Positions 20,301-29,063 of a DNA stretch of 34,566 nt are shown in pieces. The notes under the pieces were generated by a model. The model made no database searches. It was not told where the DNA came from and worked only from the letters and a program-made list of their open reading frames with translations. This stretch comes from Trichocoleus sp. FACHB-40 (lineage in GTDB: Bacteria; Cyanobacteriota; Cyanobacteriia; Cyanobacteriales; FACHB-T130), in contig NZ_JACJPF010000104.1 in the NCBI RefSeq assembly GCF_014695915.1, positions 1 to 34,566 on the forward strand. The letters run 5' to 3'. The position numbers and the translations under genes were made by a program. Numbering within the stretch: position 1 is the first letter of the stretch; each line of letters opens with the position of its first letter.

Positions 20301-21830
20301 TTACTTCTCCCACTTCCTCAGCACAGCCAGCGATGATGCAACCTCAATCCCTTTCAACTCAATGAAGTCCAGTAGTTCTCTCGGTGTTCGGGTGTCTTCT
20401 ACAGCCTTGACGTTCGGGTTAACAGCTTTGAGGTCGTAGTTTTTCGCCTCAATTTCATCGCGGGTGACTGTCCAGCTGCGATCGCTATCTGCCCTCTGAG
20501 GTAGCAGTTCCAAAAACTCCTTAAAATGAGCCAGCGTTAGCGGGGTTTTCTTGCCTACTTTGATATCAGATAGGTCATAGTACCAAATCTTCTCGGTAGA
20601 CTTGCCCCTGGTGAAGAACAGGATATTAGCTTTAACACCCCCACCTGCTGCCACAAACGTTCCTGCTGGTAGGCTGACAATACACCACAGGTCACAATCA
20701 TCCAGTAGCTTGCGCTTGGTCTGGACAAAGGCGGTTTCATTGGTGCGGAACAACACGCCTTCATCTAGGACGATGCCACATCGTCCCCCCGGTTTCAGGC
20801 TGTTGATGACGTGCTGGAGGAAGAGTACCTGAGTCGCACTGGTTTTGTAGGCAAACTGCGCCTGAACTTCCTTGTGTTCTTTGCCGCCGAAGGGAGGATT
20901 GGTGAGAATCACGTCAAACAGCGCGGGCGCTCCTTGGAACAAATCGGCATAGTTAGCCCCGCCAGTGAGGGTGTTACCGTGCCACAGATTAGGCTGGTCA
21001 ACGCCGTGTAGTCCGAGGTTGGCGAGAGCAATAGGATAAATGAGGTTTTCCTTTTCCCGTCCATAGAAGGTGCGGAGTTTCAGAGTTTCTAGCTGTTCGC
21101 CCGTAATCTCATCGCCCAACGCAGCTCTCATGTACTCGTAAGCTTGAGCTAAGAAGCCACCTGTACCGCAAGCGGGGTCATAAATTTTTTCATTGATTTG
21201 GGGATTAATCGCCTGTATCATCGCCCGGACAACCTCGCGAGGAGTAAAAAACTGTCCGCCGTCGTTATTCTTCTCTCCCATCTTGAGTAGCAGTCCCTCA
21301 TAGACTTGGGAGATGGGAAAGATGTGAGTCGGGTCGATTTGGGTGATTTCGTGGACTTTATCTAGAACGTTGAGCAGGTTAAATTCGGTGTCCAGGCGTA
21401 CCCGTTCCACACCGGACAAGACTTCGCTAATAATCTTCTGTCTGGGGGTGGCGTTAGGTCGATTCTTTAGATTTTTGAGGTGGGGAATCAGGTCATTATT
21501 GACAAAGGGAAGAAACCCGCCAAACTCACCGAACTGGAGTTCTAAGCGCTTCGTGCCTGCTGGGGATGCCCAATCTTGCCAGCGGTAAGGCGACTCTAAG
21601 GAGGGCTGTAAGTTTTCACCCACTGCCTCGGCTTCTTCTACCTCTCGTTGTTCCCGCTCGTCGAGAATTCGCAAAAATAGAATCCAGGTGAGTTCTGGAA
21701 CGTACTGTAATGCTCCGGCACAGTTCGAGCGACGCATGATGTCGCAGATGCTTTTTATGTAGCTATTCAGGCTTTGTTGGGTGATAAAACTTTTGCCGTT
21801 GCCGTTACTTTTTTTTCGAGATGTTGCCAT
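20301..21830 (-). CDS. hsdM: Type I restriction-modification M subunit
   Basis: A 509-residue N6-adenine methyltransferase. An N-terminal HsdM_N region (SLNSYIKSICDIMRRS) precedes SAM motif I, YDPACGTGGFL (residues 217-227), and motif IV NPPFGG (311-316). It works with HsdS for methylation and with HsdR for restriction. It is the last gene of the minus-strand operon hsdR-hsdS-accessory-hsdM, so the order is unusual: a foreign gene separates S from M. Length and motifs are intact. No dispersed repeats occur in it. Confidence 0.93.
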   Translation of the reverse strand: MATSRKKSNGNGKSFITQQSLNSYIKSICDIMRRSNCAGALQYVPELTWILFLRILDEREQREVEEAEAVGENLQPSLESPYRWQDWASPAGTKRLELQFGEFGGFLPFVNNDLIPHLKNLKNRPNATPRQKIISEVLSGVERVRLDTEFNLLNVLDKVHEITQIDPTHIFPISQVYEGLLLKMGEKNNDGGQFFTPREVVRAMIQAINPQINEKIYDPACGTGGFLAQAYEYMRAALGDEITGEQLETLKLRTFYGREKENLIYPIALANLGLHGVDQPNLWHGNTLTGGANYADLFQGAPALFDVILTNPPFGGKEHKEVQAQFAYKTSATQVLFLQHVINSLKPGGRCGIVLDEGVLFRTNETAFVQTKRKLLDDCDLWCIVSLPAGTFVAAGGGVKANILFFTRGKSTEKIWYYDLSDIKVGKKTPLTLAHFKEFLELLPQRADSDRSWTVTRDEIEAKNYDLKAVNPNVKAVEDTRTPRELLDFIELKGIEVASSLAVLRKWEK

Positions 21831-21897
21831 TGAATTATTAAGACTCGTCAGAGCTTGCTTTTTAAAACGGTTTTTCAGTTAATTCCGCGATTATTTT

Positions 21898-22932
21898 TTA
21901 TGGATTGCCTGCATCCGAAGTAGCCTTACCTGTCAAGATACTTAGAAAAACTGACGAGCCTTCCATAGCTTTTTTAAGTTCCTGATTTAAAGCATCATCT
22001 AGAGGTATTTGATATAAATTAATTAAATCATATGTAGCTATATTAAGATAAAATATGCAGCAAGAAATCATTTGACTTAAATAATTTTTAACTTCTTGAT
22101 CGAGTTGAAAATTACTGTCACACTCCATGCTTATGGCGAAAGCACTTGAATGTACAAAATTTGACATTAGCTTGGTAAAAAACTTATCAAATCTGGATTT
22201 TAGATGTTTTTCTTCTTCATCTGAGAAGGTTTTACTGAGTTCATATTCCAATCGTTCCAAAAATATATCATTGTCATTTTTGTAGCAACCATTTCTAGCA
22301 AGCTTCCTCATCAAGTCTATACCAAATCCGGGAGTTTTTTTAGGTCCCGCCATCTCTGTATCTCTAAGTGATTGAAACACGCTTTGGTAAATGGTGGGAA
22401 TTTTTGTTGTCCCAGTTAAGTTTTTATAGTAAGGGAGATTTATTATCTCTTGTTTTTTGTTTATTAACTCAGGTTTCAAACGAGGATCTTCGCTTGTGTT
22501 TGCAATTCCCTGAAGCATATTATGGCGTTCAATTAAAAGAGAAGCCTCAAAAAATGAATATCTAAATTCACGTTCTTCATCTGGGATATTTTCAATTGTT
22601 AAATAATAAAATGGTTTATAAGATTCGATTAAAACTCTTGTTAGGCTTGCAATTGAAGTTAAACTAAAATATTCTTCTTCGGAAACAGGCAATAGTTTAT
22701 ATATAGACAGGCTGATTTGAGCCATTCTGCGATAGAGAATAATTCTAAGTTTATCTATCTTGCTTTGGGTTACAGATTGCTTTTGCTGATTGTTAGACAA
22801 AAATGTATTGATTTTGTCAGTTAATAAAATAGAACTTTTAAAGCAAGCTAAAAGTGAGTTGTAGTCCATAATATTTTTGCGATTTCTTGTAATAAAGTTT
22901 TTAAAGCAAGCCAAAAGTGAGTTGTAGTCCAT
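21898..22932 (-). CDS. Accessory helical protein inside the type I R-M operon
   Basis: A 344-residue helical protein, AT-rich in composition. LTRVLIESYKPFYYLTIENI and FFEASLLIERHNMLQGI, then FVHSSAFAISMECD, recall DUF5677-like helical proteins seen in defence loci; this is a weak resemblance. The first 21 codons, including the start, are a tandem copy of the next 21 (MDYNSLLACFK twice, 63-bp period), so ATG 22932 and ATG 22869 are both possible starts. It lies between hsdS and hsdM, 67 bases from hsdM, and could modify restriction activity. Confidence 0.6.
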   Translation of the reverse strand: MDYNSLLACFKNFITRNRKNIMDYNSLLACFKSSILLTDKINTFLSNNQQKQSVTQSKIDKLRIILYRRMAQISLSIYKLLPVSEEEYFSLTSIASLTRVLIESYKPFYYLTIENIPDEEREFRYSFFEASLLIERHNMLQGIANTSEDPRLKPELINKKQEIINLPYYKNLTGTTKIPTIYQSVFQSLRDTEMAGPKKTPGFGIDLMRKLARNGCYKNDNDIFLERLEYELSKTFSDEEEKHLKSRFDKFFTKLMSNFVHSSAFAISMECDSNFQLDQEVKNYLSQMISCCIFYLNIATYDLINLYQIPLDDALNQELKKAMEGSSVFLSILTGKATSDAGNP

Positions 22933-23007
22933 GATATTTTTTGCTATTTTTTTGTAATAAGCATTAGAATGAATTAAAGCGTAGTGAATTAACTAATCAC
23001 TATTTGT

Positions 23008-24219
23008 TTAAACTTCTCCATTAAAGGCACGGCGTAAGAGTATAGCTGGTAGCCTATTGATGGCATCTAGTTGAGATTTTAGGGATTGTTGGAGGCGTTC
23101 AACTTCTGTCAGTTGTTCTGTGAGGTTTGCAGCAATGCGTTCTTGTTCGGTAAGTGGAGGAAGTAGAAGCGTCATTTGCCGCTGCCGGGTAATAGGAACT
23201 TGATTGCGTGTAGTTTGTTTCATCGCTTCAACCAGTTGGTTCTGAAAATCTTCAGATTTTAGAGCTAAAAAAAGAAACTGCGGCAGCATAACAGATGGAA
23301 CAGGACGATAAATGGTTAGGGAAGTACCTATTACAAATGGTTCACAGTCAGATGGAGCTATAGCAACCGGGCCAACTGTTGCGTTATGAGCAAGAAGAAT
23401 ATCATTACCTTTCGCAAAACCAATTCTTAGTCCATTTGCCTGCTCTTTTGTAATATGCGGTGCATTATTGAGTGCAAGTGTTCCGTCTTTTTTGATGTAC
23501 TTTGCTGTTACGAATTTCACACCAGAAGAGACAAAATCTTTATTCCGTGGGTGTAGTTCTCCGTGGTTGCCATCTTGGTGTTCAAGTAACACTTGTGATG
23601 AGATAAGTTGACTAACCGATTTCCTTTCCCACTTCTGAGCCTCTAGGCTATTGAACACAGCCCGGAGATAAGCAGCAGGGAGGGCTTTGGCTGCTTCTAA
23701 CTGGGTTAGGGTTGCTTGACGCGATCGCTCCACCGCTTCCATCTGCTCATCCAGAATTGCTGCTATGCGCTTCTGCTCATCCAGTGGTGGGAGAGGAATT
23801 TCTATAGGGTAAATAATCTTTCCTGAGATTAATGGCTGAGCCATGCTGTTGGATTGCTTATTTAAGTCCAAAAAGCGTAGGCATCTAACCATGAAATTAT
23901 TGTCAAAGTTAACTTTCTTTTTAGATACATATAAAGCATTATCTGTAATCCATGATTTTGGATGGCTGAGGTGGATACAGCCACAGAGCGCTCCCACGCG
24001 ACCAATGACAATTTTGGGTTCATCAAACAAGAACTCATCATGATAGCCATTTATGCCATTACCTCCATAAACTGGATAAATACCACTTATGCTCATGGCT
24101 TTTGCTGGCAAGAAGTTTCCGCTTTTTACTTCTAATACATCCCCCAACTTCATCCAACGCCAACCATTAGGCAACTTCCTTTTATCCTGCTGTTGGCTTA
24201 TCACTTCAGTTGTCATCAC
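23008..24219 (-). CDS. hsdS: Type I restriction-modification specificity subunit
   Basis: A 403-residue HsdS with two target-recognition domains, each followed by a conserved helix. TRD1 begins KLPNGWRWMKLGDVLEV and ends PLPPLDEQKRIAAILDEQ; TRD2 ends LLPPLTEQERIAANLTEQL. The repeated LPPLxEQxRIAA is the family signature. The start overlaps the hsdR stop (ATGA at 24216-24219). Target sequence cannot be read from the protein. Confidence 0.93.
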   Translation of the reverse strand: MMTTEVISQQQDKRKLPNGWRWMKLGDVLEVKSGNFLPAKAMSISGIYPVYGGNGINGYHDEFLFDEPKIVIGRVGALCGCIHLSHPKSWITDNALYVSKKKVNFDNNFMVRCLRFLDLNKQSNSMAQPLISGKIIYPIEIPLPPLDEQKRIAAILDEQMEAVERSRQATLTQLEAAKALPAAYLRAVFNSLEAQKWERKSVSQLISSQVLLEHQDGNHGELHPRNKDFVSSGVKFVTAKYIKKDGTLALNNAPHITKEQANGLRIGFAKGNDILLAHNATVGPVAIAPSDCEPFVIGTSLTIYRPVPSVMLPQFLFLALKSEDFQNQLVEAMKQTTRNQVPITRQRQMTLLLPPLTEQERIAANLTEQLTEVERLQQSLKSQLDAINRLPAILLRRAFNGEV

Positions 24220-26600
24220 GCCGCAAATAACCTCACCTTCGTTTCCCGCAACACATCAGCAGGCTTACCCAACACCTTCAACGCATCCAAACCGCCAGCC
24301 TTTCTTACCTCTGGTGTTTGGAAAATCATAGAATTCTCCAGCCCTTCAGTGCCAGCACGAGTAAACTGGGCGGTTAGCGCCTTCACCGTAGCTGCTGTGG
24401 GTATAGGCATCTCATTTAACCAGTCAACGTGCTTGTAAGCAAACGCCTCGACTCGTTCTATGCGGGTACGACGATTCAACCCATAGCCCAACTCTGCCAG
24501 CACGTCATAGAGGTCACAGTCTTCTAAGTCCTCCACCTCACGCACCAGCAGGGGAGAACGCCCCCCATCTGGTAATTGAGCGATCGCCTGCCTCCGTTCC
24601 TCCCGGTTCACCCAAATCGAGCGAAAATCCGTGAGATTCGGCACACTTTCTACTAACTTCTGTGCCAAGCGTTCCTTATACTCCTCTATGGTTACAGGCA
24701 GCGTTTGACCGTCTACCATCGTCAGAATGTAGCGCCCTGCTGGGGTGATTTTGACATTAAAACCTTCTACCAAAATCGTCCGCTGCTCTTGTCGTTCTCC
24801 TGTTAGCTGAGGTGTCCCCGCCCCCACAGTGGACGTGCGCCGCGCTGTTAATCGGCTCAAGAACGACTGACCAAATAGCCGGGTTGCATTGGTATAGTCG
24901 TAGACCCGAAACATCAGTTTCTGGGTTGCCACATCTAGCCGAGTTCCCCGCCCCACCATTTGATAAAAGCTAATGGGAGAGTTGACATATTTGAAAAAGG
25001 CGATATTCCGCACCACTGGAACATCAACCCCTGTCGTCAGCAGGTCAACCGTAGTAGCAATAAGGTGAGAGCGAGAGCTGCCTTTTAAGTCAGCGAGATA
25101 GGTACTTCCGGCACCCTTAGCCGTACATTTGAAGGCATAGGGTTCAACGCGCCTAAAGCCGTTCTCTTGACACCACTGGGCATAGAGATTATTCATCGCT
25201 GTAGCCACATCATCGGCATGGCGATCGCGCACGCAGAAGATAATTGTCTTCTGCTCTGGCCCTCCGGTTGACACCAGATAATTGAACAAGTCTTGACACA
25301 TTGCCAGCACCCGGTCTGGTAAGAGGATGCGGTTCTCATAGGTGGTGTGTTCGTACAGTTCCCGTAACTCAGCCTCAGTGATGGGTTGTCCTGTGTCTGC
25401 GTCTACCGGATTTCGGGCTAGGATATCCTCAATCGTGATGCCCGTCTTATCCAGGCTGACCTGACTGCGTTGGATTTCACAGGCAGCGAGGTAGCCATCC
25501 TCAATGCCTTGAGCAATGTCGTATTCATAGACTGGCTCACCAAAATACCGCATATTATCAGCGGTAATCTGAGCATCCGCTTGACTTTCCCTGGTGTTTT
25601 CGGGAACGTCCAACTCTCGCGGTGTGGCAGTCAAACCAATCTGTACTGCGTCCGAATTGCGGGTGAGGACTTGCGACCATCGACCCCAAGCCGACCGATG
25701 GCACTCGTCAATGATGATGTGGCTGAAATAGTTTTCAGGATAATGGGTGGTGAGGAAATTAGCAGTATCTTCCTCGCTATCAACATCCAAGGTTTGATAA
25801 GTAGCAATCAGAATCCGGGCATTCTTTTTCGGGTCGCCTGCGGAAACTGTAGCGGCATCGGCACCAAAGATAATTTGCAGAGCCGCCGCTGCTTGGGAGC
25901 GGAGTTCATCGCGATCGCACACAAACAGCGCCCGTTTCAATTGACCCGCATCGGCAATCCGACTCAGAATATTAACAGCAATAAACGTCTTACCCGCCCC
26001 CGTTGCCAGTGATAACAGCGCCCGTTTGGGCAGTCCCCGCGTCTGGCACTGGGCAATCTTTTCTAACGTGGCACGGATAGCCGCATCCTGGTAATACCGC
26101 CGCGTCGCTTCTCCACCTCGATAGCGCATCAATAGGGGACGGGCAGCGGGGTCATCTAGGCTCAAGCCTAAGTGCTGTTCGTAACGACTGCGGAGTTCAT
26201 CAGGAGTGGGGAAGTCAGTCAGCGATCGCAGATTGGACGTGATGCCCGTGATCCGGTCATATTCAACAAATAAATGACCATTAGAAGAGAACAAAAACGG
26301 TACATTCAGCCCTTTCGCATAACGCTTAACTTGCTCTAAACCATGATTCGCTGGTAAGTCCTCTTTTTTAGCCTCAATCAACGCTACGGCTACGGGTTGC
26401 GTATCGGAACTAACTTGTAAACGTAGAGTATAATCTACCCGCCCTTTGTTCTGTTTGTGAGCTTCCCCATCGATAATCTCAATCGTTCCGGCAGTCTCTT
26501 CACGCTTAATCAACTCTTCAGTCCAACCCTGTTGGTATAAAGCTGGGTCGATTAACTTGGCTCTAGTTTCCGCTTCGTTTAATCCCACCTTCTGCCTCAC
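24216..26600 (-). CDS. hsdR: Type I restriction endonuclease R subunit
   Basis: A 794-residue translocase-nuclease. An N-terminal nuclease domain has D56 and EAK (76-78) with the following QVKRYAKGL; helicase motif I is ATGAGKT (199-205), motif II DECH (298-301), motif III LTATPRE and motif VI VGRGTR. It is short, like EcoEI-type HsdR. The start is a GTG at 26600 (GTG 26588 just before GLNEAETRAKL is equally plausible). It cleaves unmodified DNA far from the recognition site. First large gene of the operon; overlaps the small gene upstream. Confidence 0.92.
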   Translation of the reverse strand: MRQKVGLNEAETRAKLIDPALYQQGWTEELIKREETAGTIEIIDGEAHKQNKGRVDYTLRLQVSSDTQPVAVALIEAKKEDLPANHGLEQVKRYAKGLNVPFLFSSNGHLFVEYDRITGITSNLRSLTDFPTPDELRSRYEQHLGLSLDDPAARPLLMRYRGGEATRRYYQDAAIRATLEKIAQCQTRGLPKRALLSLATGAGKTFIAVNILSRIADAGQLKRALFVCDRDELRSQAAAALQIIFGADAATVSAGDPKKNARILIATYQTLDVDSEEDTANFLTTHYPENYFSHIIIDECHRSAWGRWSQVLTRNSDAVQIGLTATPRELDVPENTRESQADAQITADNMRYFGEPVYEYDIAQGIEDGYLAACEIQRSQVSLDKTGITIEDILARNPVDADTGQPITEAELRELYEHTTYENRILLPDRVLAMCQDLFNYLVSTGGPEQKTIIFCVRDRHADDVATAMNNLYAQWCQENGFRRVEPYAFKCTAKGAGSTYLADLKGSSRSHLIATTVDLLTTGVDVPVVRNIAFFKYVNSPISFYQMVGRGTRLDVATQKLMFRVYDYTNATRLFGQSFLSRLTARRTSTVGAGTPQLTGERQEQRTILVEGFNVKITPAGRYILTMVDGQTLPVTIEEYKERLAQKLVESVPNLTDFRSIWVNREERRQAIAQLPDGGRSPLLVREVEDLEDCDLYDVLAELGYGLNRRTRIERVEAFAYKHVDWLNEMPIPTAATVKALTAQFTRAGTEGLENSMIFQTPEVRKAGGLDALKVLGKPADVLRETKVRLFAA

Positions 26601-26805
26601 GCTTCGCTTGCTGGTAACGAATTAATCTGTCCCATACTGCTCTAACAAATCCGTTCCGCTCTCTCCCAAAAAGAATTAAGGAGCCAGTCGGGAAATCTGC
26701 AATGCCCCTGCTCTGTCGATAGTGTCTCATAATCCTAATATTGAGACACTGGCTAAACTGTTTCAAAATAGTCTCATAAGTTAGTGTCTCATTTTTATTG
26801 CTCAA
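26563..26805 (-). CDS. Small protein upstream of hsdR
   Basis: An 80-residue basic frame; the N-terminus is MSNKNETLTYETILKQFSQC, the centre RHYRQSRGIADFPTGSLILF and the end YQQAKREAEGGIKRSGN. It overlaps hsdR by 38 bases. The TGAGACAC boxes (26721-26820) lie inside its 5' part. It may be a leader gene of the R-M operon, or an incidental frame over a regulatory site. No family recognised. Confidence 0.4.
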   Translation of the reverse strand: MSNKNETLTYETILKQFSQCLNIRIMRHYRQSRGIADFPTGSLILFGRERNGFVRAVWDRLIRYQQAKREAEGGIKRSGN

Positions 26806-26820
26806 TTTGATTTTGAGACA
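26721..26820. promoter_or_regulatory. TGAGACAC box cluster (res-like or operator)
   Basis: AGTGTCTCA (26721-26729) and TGAGACACT (26742-26750) form a perfect 9-bp inverted repeat. More sites are GTCTCATAA (26771), TAGTGTCTCA (26782-26791) and TGAGACA (26814-26820). They sit between the R-M operon and the serine recombinase, which begins 3 bases after the last box. Confidence 0.7.
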
Positions 26821-26822
26821 TC

Positions 26823-27371
26823 ATGAAAATTGGTTATGCTCGCGTGTCAGCAATTCACCAAAACCTAGAAAGACAACTTGATGCACTACACACGGCTGGA
26901 TGCGATCGCACCTTCACCGACAAGTCAACCGGAGCCGACATGGACAGACCAGGCTGGCAACAATGCTGGGACTACCTCCGCGACGGAGATGAACTGATTG
27001 TCTGGAGTTGCGATCGCATTGGGCGTAACTTTGACGAAATGTTGCAGATTATCTCCCAGATGAAGGAACGAGGCATTAAACTCAAGTCCATCTCGGAGCC
27101 GATGATTGACACCAGCAGCCACACCGGAGAGCTGATATTTAGAATCATCATGGCTGTTGCTGACTGGCAACGCTCCTACATTCTGGAGCAAGCCGCCGAA
27201 GGACGCGCCGCAGCCAAAGCAAGGGGGCGCAGCGGTGGTAGACCCAGGAAATTGACAGTAGAGCAGATTGAATCAGCCGAAACGCTACGGCAGGCTAACA
27301 AGAAGGTCAATCACATTTGTAAAAGTATGGATATCAGCCGCTCTACATACTACCGCCGCATTCACAACTGA
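26823..27371 (+). CDS. Serine recombinase (resolvase/invertase family)
   Basis: A 182-residue Tn3/Hin-type enzyme. The catalytic Ser is S9 in MKIGYARVS, followed by the NLERQLDAL and WSCDRIGRNFDEML motifs and the E-helix region. A C-terminal helix-turn-helix reads KKVNHICKSMDISRSTYYRR, after a Gly/Arg-rich GRSGGRPRKLTVEQI linker. It may resolve cointegrates or invert DNA at the TGAGACAC boxes that lie immediately upstream. Complete in length. Confidence 0.92.
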   Translation: MKIGYARVSAIHQNLERQLDALHTAGCDRTFTDKSTGADMDRPGWQQCWDYLRDGDELIVWSCDRIGRNFDEMLQIISQMKERGIKLKSISEPMIDTSSHTGELIFRIIMAVADWQRSYILEQAAEGRAAAKARGRSGGRPRKLTVEQIESAETLRQANKKVNHICKSMDISRSTYYRRIHN

Positions 27372-27375
27372 CTCG

Positions 27376-27390
27376 TATAAAAGTTTTATA
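27376..27390. promoter_or_regulatory. Palindrome TATAAAA-G-TTTTATA
   Basis: A perfect 15-bp palindrome 5 bases after the recombinase stop. AT-rich, so not a terminator by itself; could be an operator for the gene at 27467. Confidence 0.4.
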
Positions 27391-27452
27391 AAGAGACAAA
27401 CTCTGTGGAATTTGCGGATGTAAGTTCCATACAAAAGCGTGTAAGATTCCCC

Positions 27453-27468
27453 ATCTTTACATAGAGAT
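27453..27468. promoter_or_regulatory. Palindrome ATCTTTACATAGAGAT over an HTH gene start
   Basis: Almost identical to the perfect palindrome ATCTTTACATAAAGAT at 32849-32864. Here the right arm overlaps the ATG at 27467, so it would be an autoregulatory site. Confidence 0.55.
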
Positions 27469-27676
27469 GGCGATGAGAGGAGTGTACAGAGTTGGGTGCT
27501 TTGAAGACGCTTGCGAAGAACTTCCATTTCCCTCGTGGAAGCGCGGCGAAGCACGACGAGAAAGGATTGTAGAAATGCTCAATCAAAATCCTAATGTTTC
27601 TGTGCAAGAGATAGCGGAAGGTGTAGAGCTTTCCATCTATCAAGTTAAAAGGCACTTGTCAAAAATCAAAAAATAA
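27467..27676 (+). CDS. Small HTH protein
   Basis: A 69-residue protein. RRERIVEMLNQNPNVSVQEIAEGVELSIYQVKRHLSKIKK (residues 30-69) is a helix-turn-helix of the winged or MarR-like kind. The N-terminus (MAMRGVYRVGCFEDACEELP) contains two Cys. It probably regulates itself through the palindrome that covers its start, and perhaps the divergent gene pair at 32840/32893 that carries the same palindrome (inference). Confidence 0.6.
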   Translation: MAMRGVYRVGCFEDACEELPFPSWKRGEARRERIVEMLNQNPNVSVQEIAEGVELSIYQVKRHLSKIKK

Positions 27677-27681
27677 TTTTT

Positions 27682-27711
27682 TTGACACCCCATATAGTGC
27701 CAATTCAGTAT
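27682..27711 (+). promoter_or_regulatory. Candidate promoter
   Basis: TTGACA at 27682 is a consensus -35; CAGTAT at 27706 is a poor -10 at 18-bp spacing. It would drive the gene at 27760. Confidence 0.3.
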
Positions 27712-27759
27712 CAATTATTTACACCCCCCACCCTACGCGAGGCATCAAGGAGCATAGAA

Positions 27760-28239
27760 ATGAAAGAATTATCTATCAGCCAAATACAAGAAATATACGG
27801 TATCAAACAAGCGGCAGCGTATAAGTGGAGAAAGTTTTTATATGAAAAAGGACTACCATCTACAGAAGAAAATCTCAATGCTCTACGTGATTACATAGCC
27901 ACCCACGGCACCTATAAAGGATTCATGGAAGGAGGAGAATTAGCAACTGTAAAAACTGCGGAAATTGCAGCAGAAACACCCCAGCTTATCTATGAAAATG
28001 AGCCTGGAATTGACCCGGTAATGGCACTGGTACGAGCAGCCCAATCTCGTGCAACAGGGGAGTTGATAGCCGAGAAAATGTTGGCTGCTGAGTTCCGAGC
28101 AAACCCAGACAAACTAGATGAGGATTTACGCAATCGCATCCGAGAGGTGGAGGAACGGACAGCCCCAAAGTCCTGCGACCCGATGCAATACGCCCAAGAA
28201 CTGATTCGGCAACGGAACCAGCACCAAGCAGCAGCGTAA
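27760..28239 (+). CDS. HTH-containing hypothetical protein
   Basis: A 159-residue protein. The ATG at 27760 has AAGGAG at 8-base spacing. LSISQIQEIYGIKQAAAYKWRKFL is a helix-turn-helix (residues 3-26). The middle is helical and acidic; the C-terminus (DEDLRNRIREVEERTAP, AQELIRQRNQHQAAA) looks like a coiled coil. It shares its 3' end with the frame that leads into the AAA ATPase. No family recognised; likely a regulator of the transfer/partition-like genes after it. Confidence 0.65.
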   Translation: MKELSISQIQEIYGIKQAAAYKWRKFLYEKGLPSTEENLNALRDYIATHGTYKGFMEGGELATVKTAEIAAETPQLIYENEPGIDPVMALVRAAQSRATGELIAEKMLAAEFRANPDKLDEDLRNRIREVEERTAPKSCDPMQYAQELIRQRNQHQAAA

Positions 28240-28319
28240 ACAATTCCCCAGAACTAAATGGAGAGATTCACAAAAGCACCTACAACCGAGCCAAACACGC
28301 ACTGCTGCAAGGTAAATCC

Positions 28320-29063
28320 GTGCTGGTAATGGCGGAAGCGGGGGCAGGTAAGACAGTTCTGGGGAATAGACTAGCGTCGGAATTGGCGGCGACATATTCA
28401 ATAGCGATCGCATCCTATACCGGAGCTTTGAAAGCAGCCCTAATCAGCATCGCCAAACAGCTTGATATCCCAACTACTACCCCCACCTACAACAAAGATG
28501 GGGACATAACGGGAGAGAAACCAATGAGTGCTGACCAGCTGCGAGAAGAGATTGCATCGAATTGTGATAGCGGCACACTAATCATTTGCGACAGTGCCGA
28601 GCGATGGTCAGCATCACTGAGGTACTGGCTAGAGGGGTTGCACAATCAAGGCATAGTGCTGTTACTGCTGGCCTCAAGGAATCCAGAGCGTGACATCTTC
28701 CTAAAAATGCCAGTGCTTCTACAGCTTGAGGGAATACCAGAGCTGGAAATGCGATCGCTCATTTCTCAGGAAGCCCAGCACCAGGGGTTGAAACTCAACA
28801 CTCAGCAACTTGCCAGCATCACAAGCCGCGCCGGGGGAAACATCACACGGGCTAAATATCTAGTGCAACAGTTGCGGCTAGGGGAAGAGTCAGAGGTGTT
28901 CAAATCGGCAAACCAGTACCGCAGCATCACACCTTTCTTAATGGCAGGTCTGGCAGCTTTTTCAATCCTTCGTTACCTGGCTAACGGCGACCCAGCCATG
29001 CGGCTAATCGGTGGGGCTGCCCTAGTGCTGTACATGGTCATTCGTCAATTGAGTAAAGCGTAA
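28320..29063 (+). CDS. AAA ATPase with C-terminal membrane segments
   Basis: From the GTG at 28320 the protein has 247 residues. Walker A AGAGKTVLGN follows within 8 residues; Walker B LIICDSAERW is near residue 95, then a sensor LLLLASRNPERD. It resembles TniB/ExeA-like ATPases. Two hydrophobic helices (ITPFLMAGLAAFSILRYL and RLIGGAALVLYMVI) anchor it in the membrane. Coding-like sequence extends upstream in frame to about 28242 (NSPELNGEIHKSTYNRAKHA) without a normal start. The Walker region contains a dispersed-repeat copy (28355-28368). Confidence 0.7.
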   Translation: MLVMAEAGAGKTVLGNRLASELAATYSIAIASYTGALKAALISIAKQLDIPTTTPTYNKDGDITGEKPMSADQLREEIASNCDSGTLIICDSAERWSASLRYWLEGLHNQGIVLLLLASRNPERDIFLKMPVLLQLEGIPELEMRSLISQEAQHQGLKLNTQQLASITSRAGGNITRAKYLVQQLRLGEESEVFKSANQYRSITPFLMAGLAAFSILRYLANGDPAMRLIGGAALVLYMVIRQLSKA

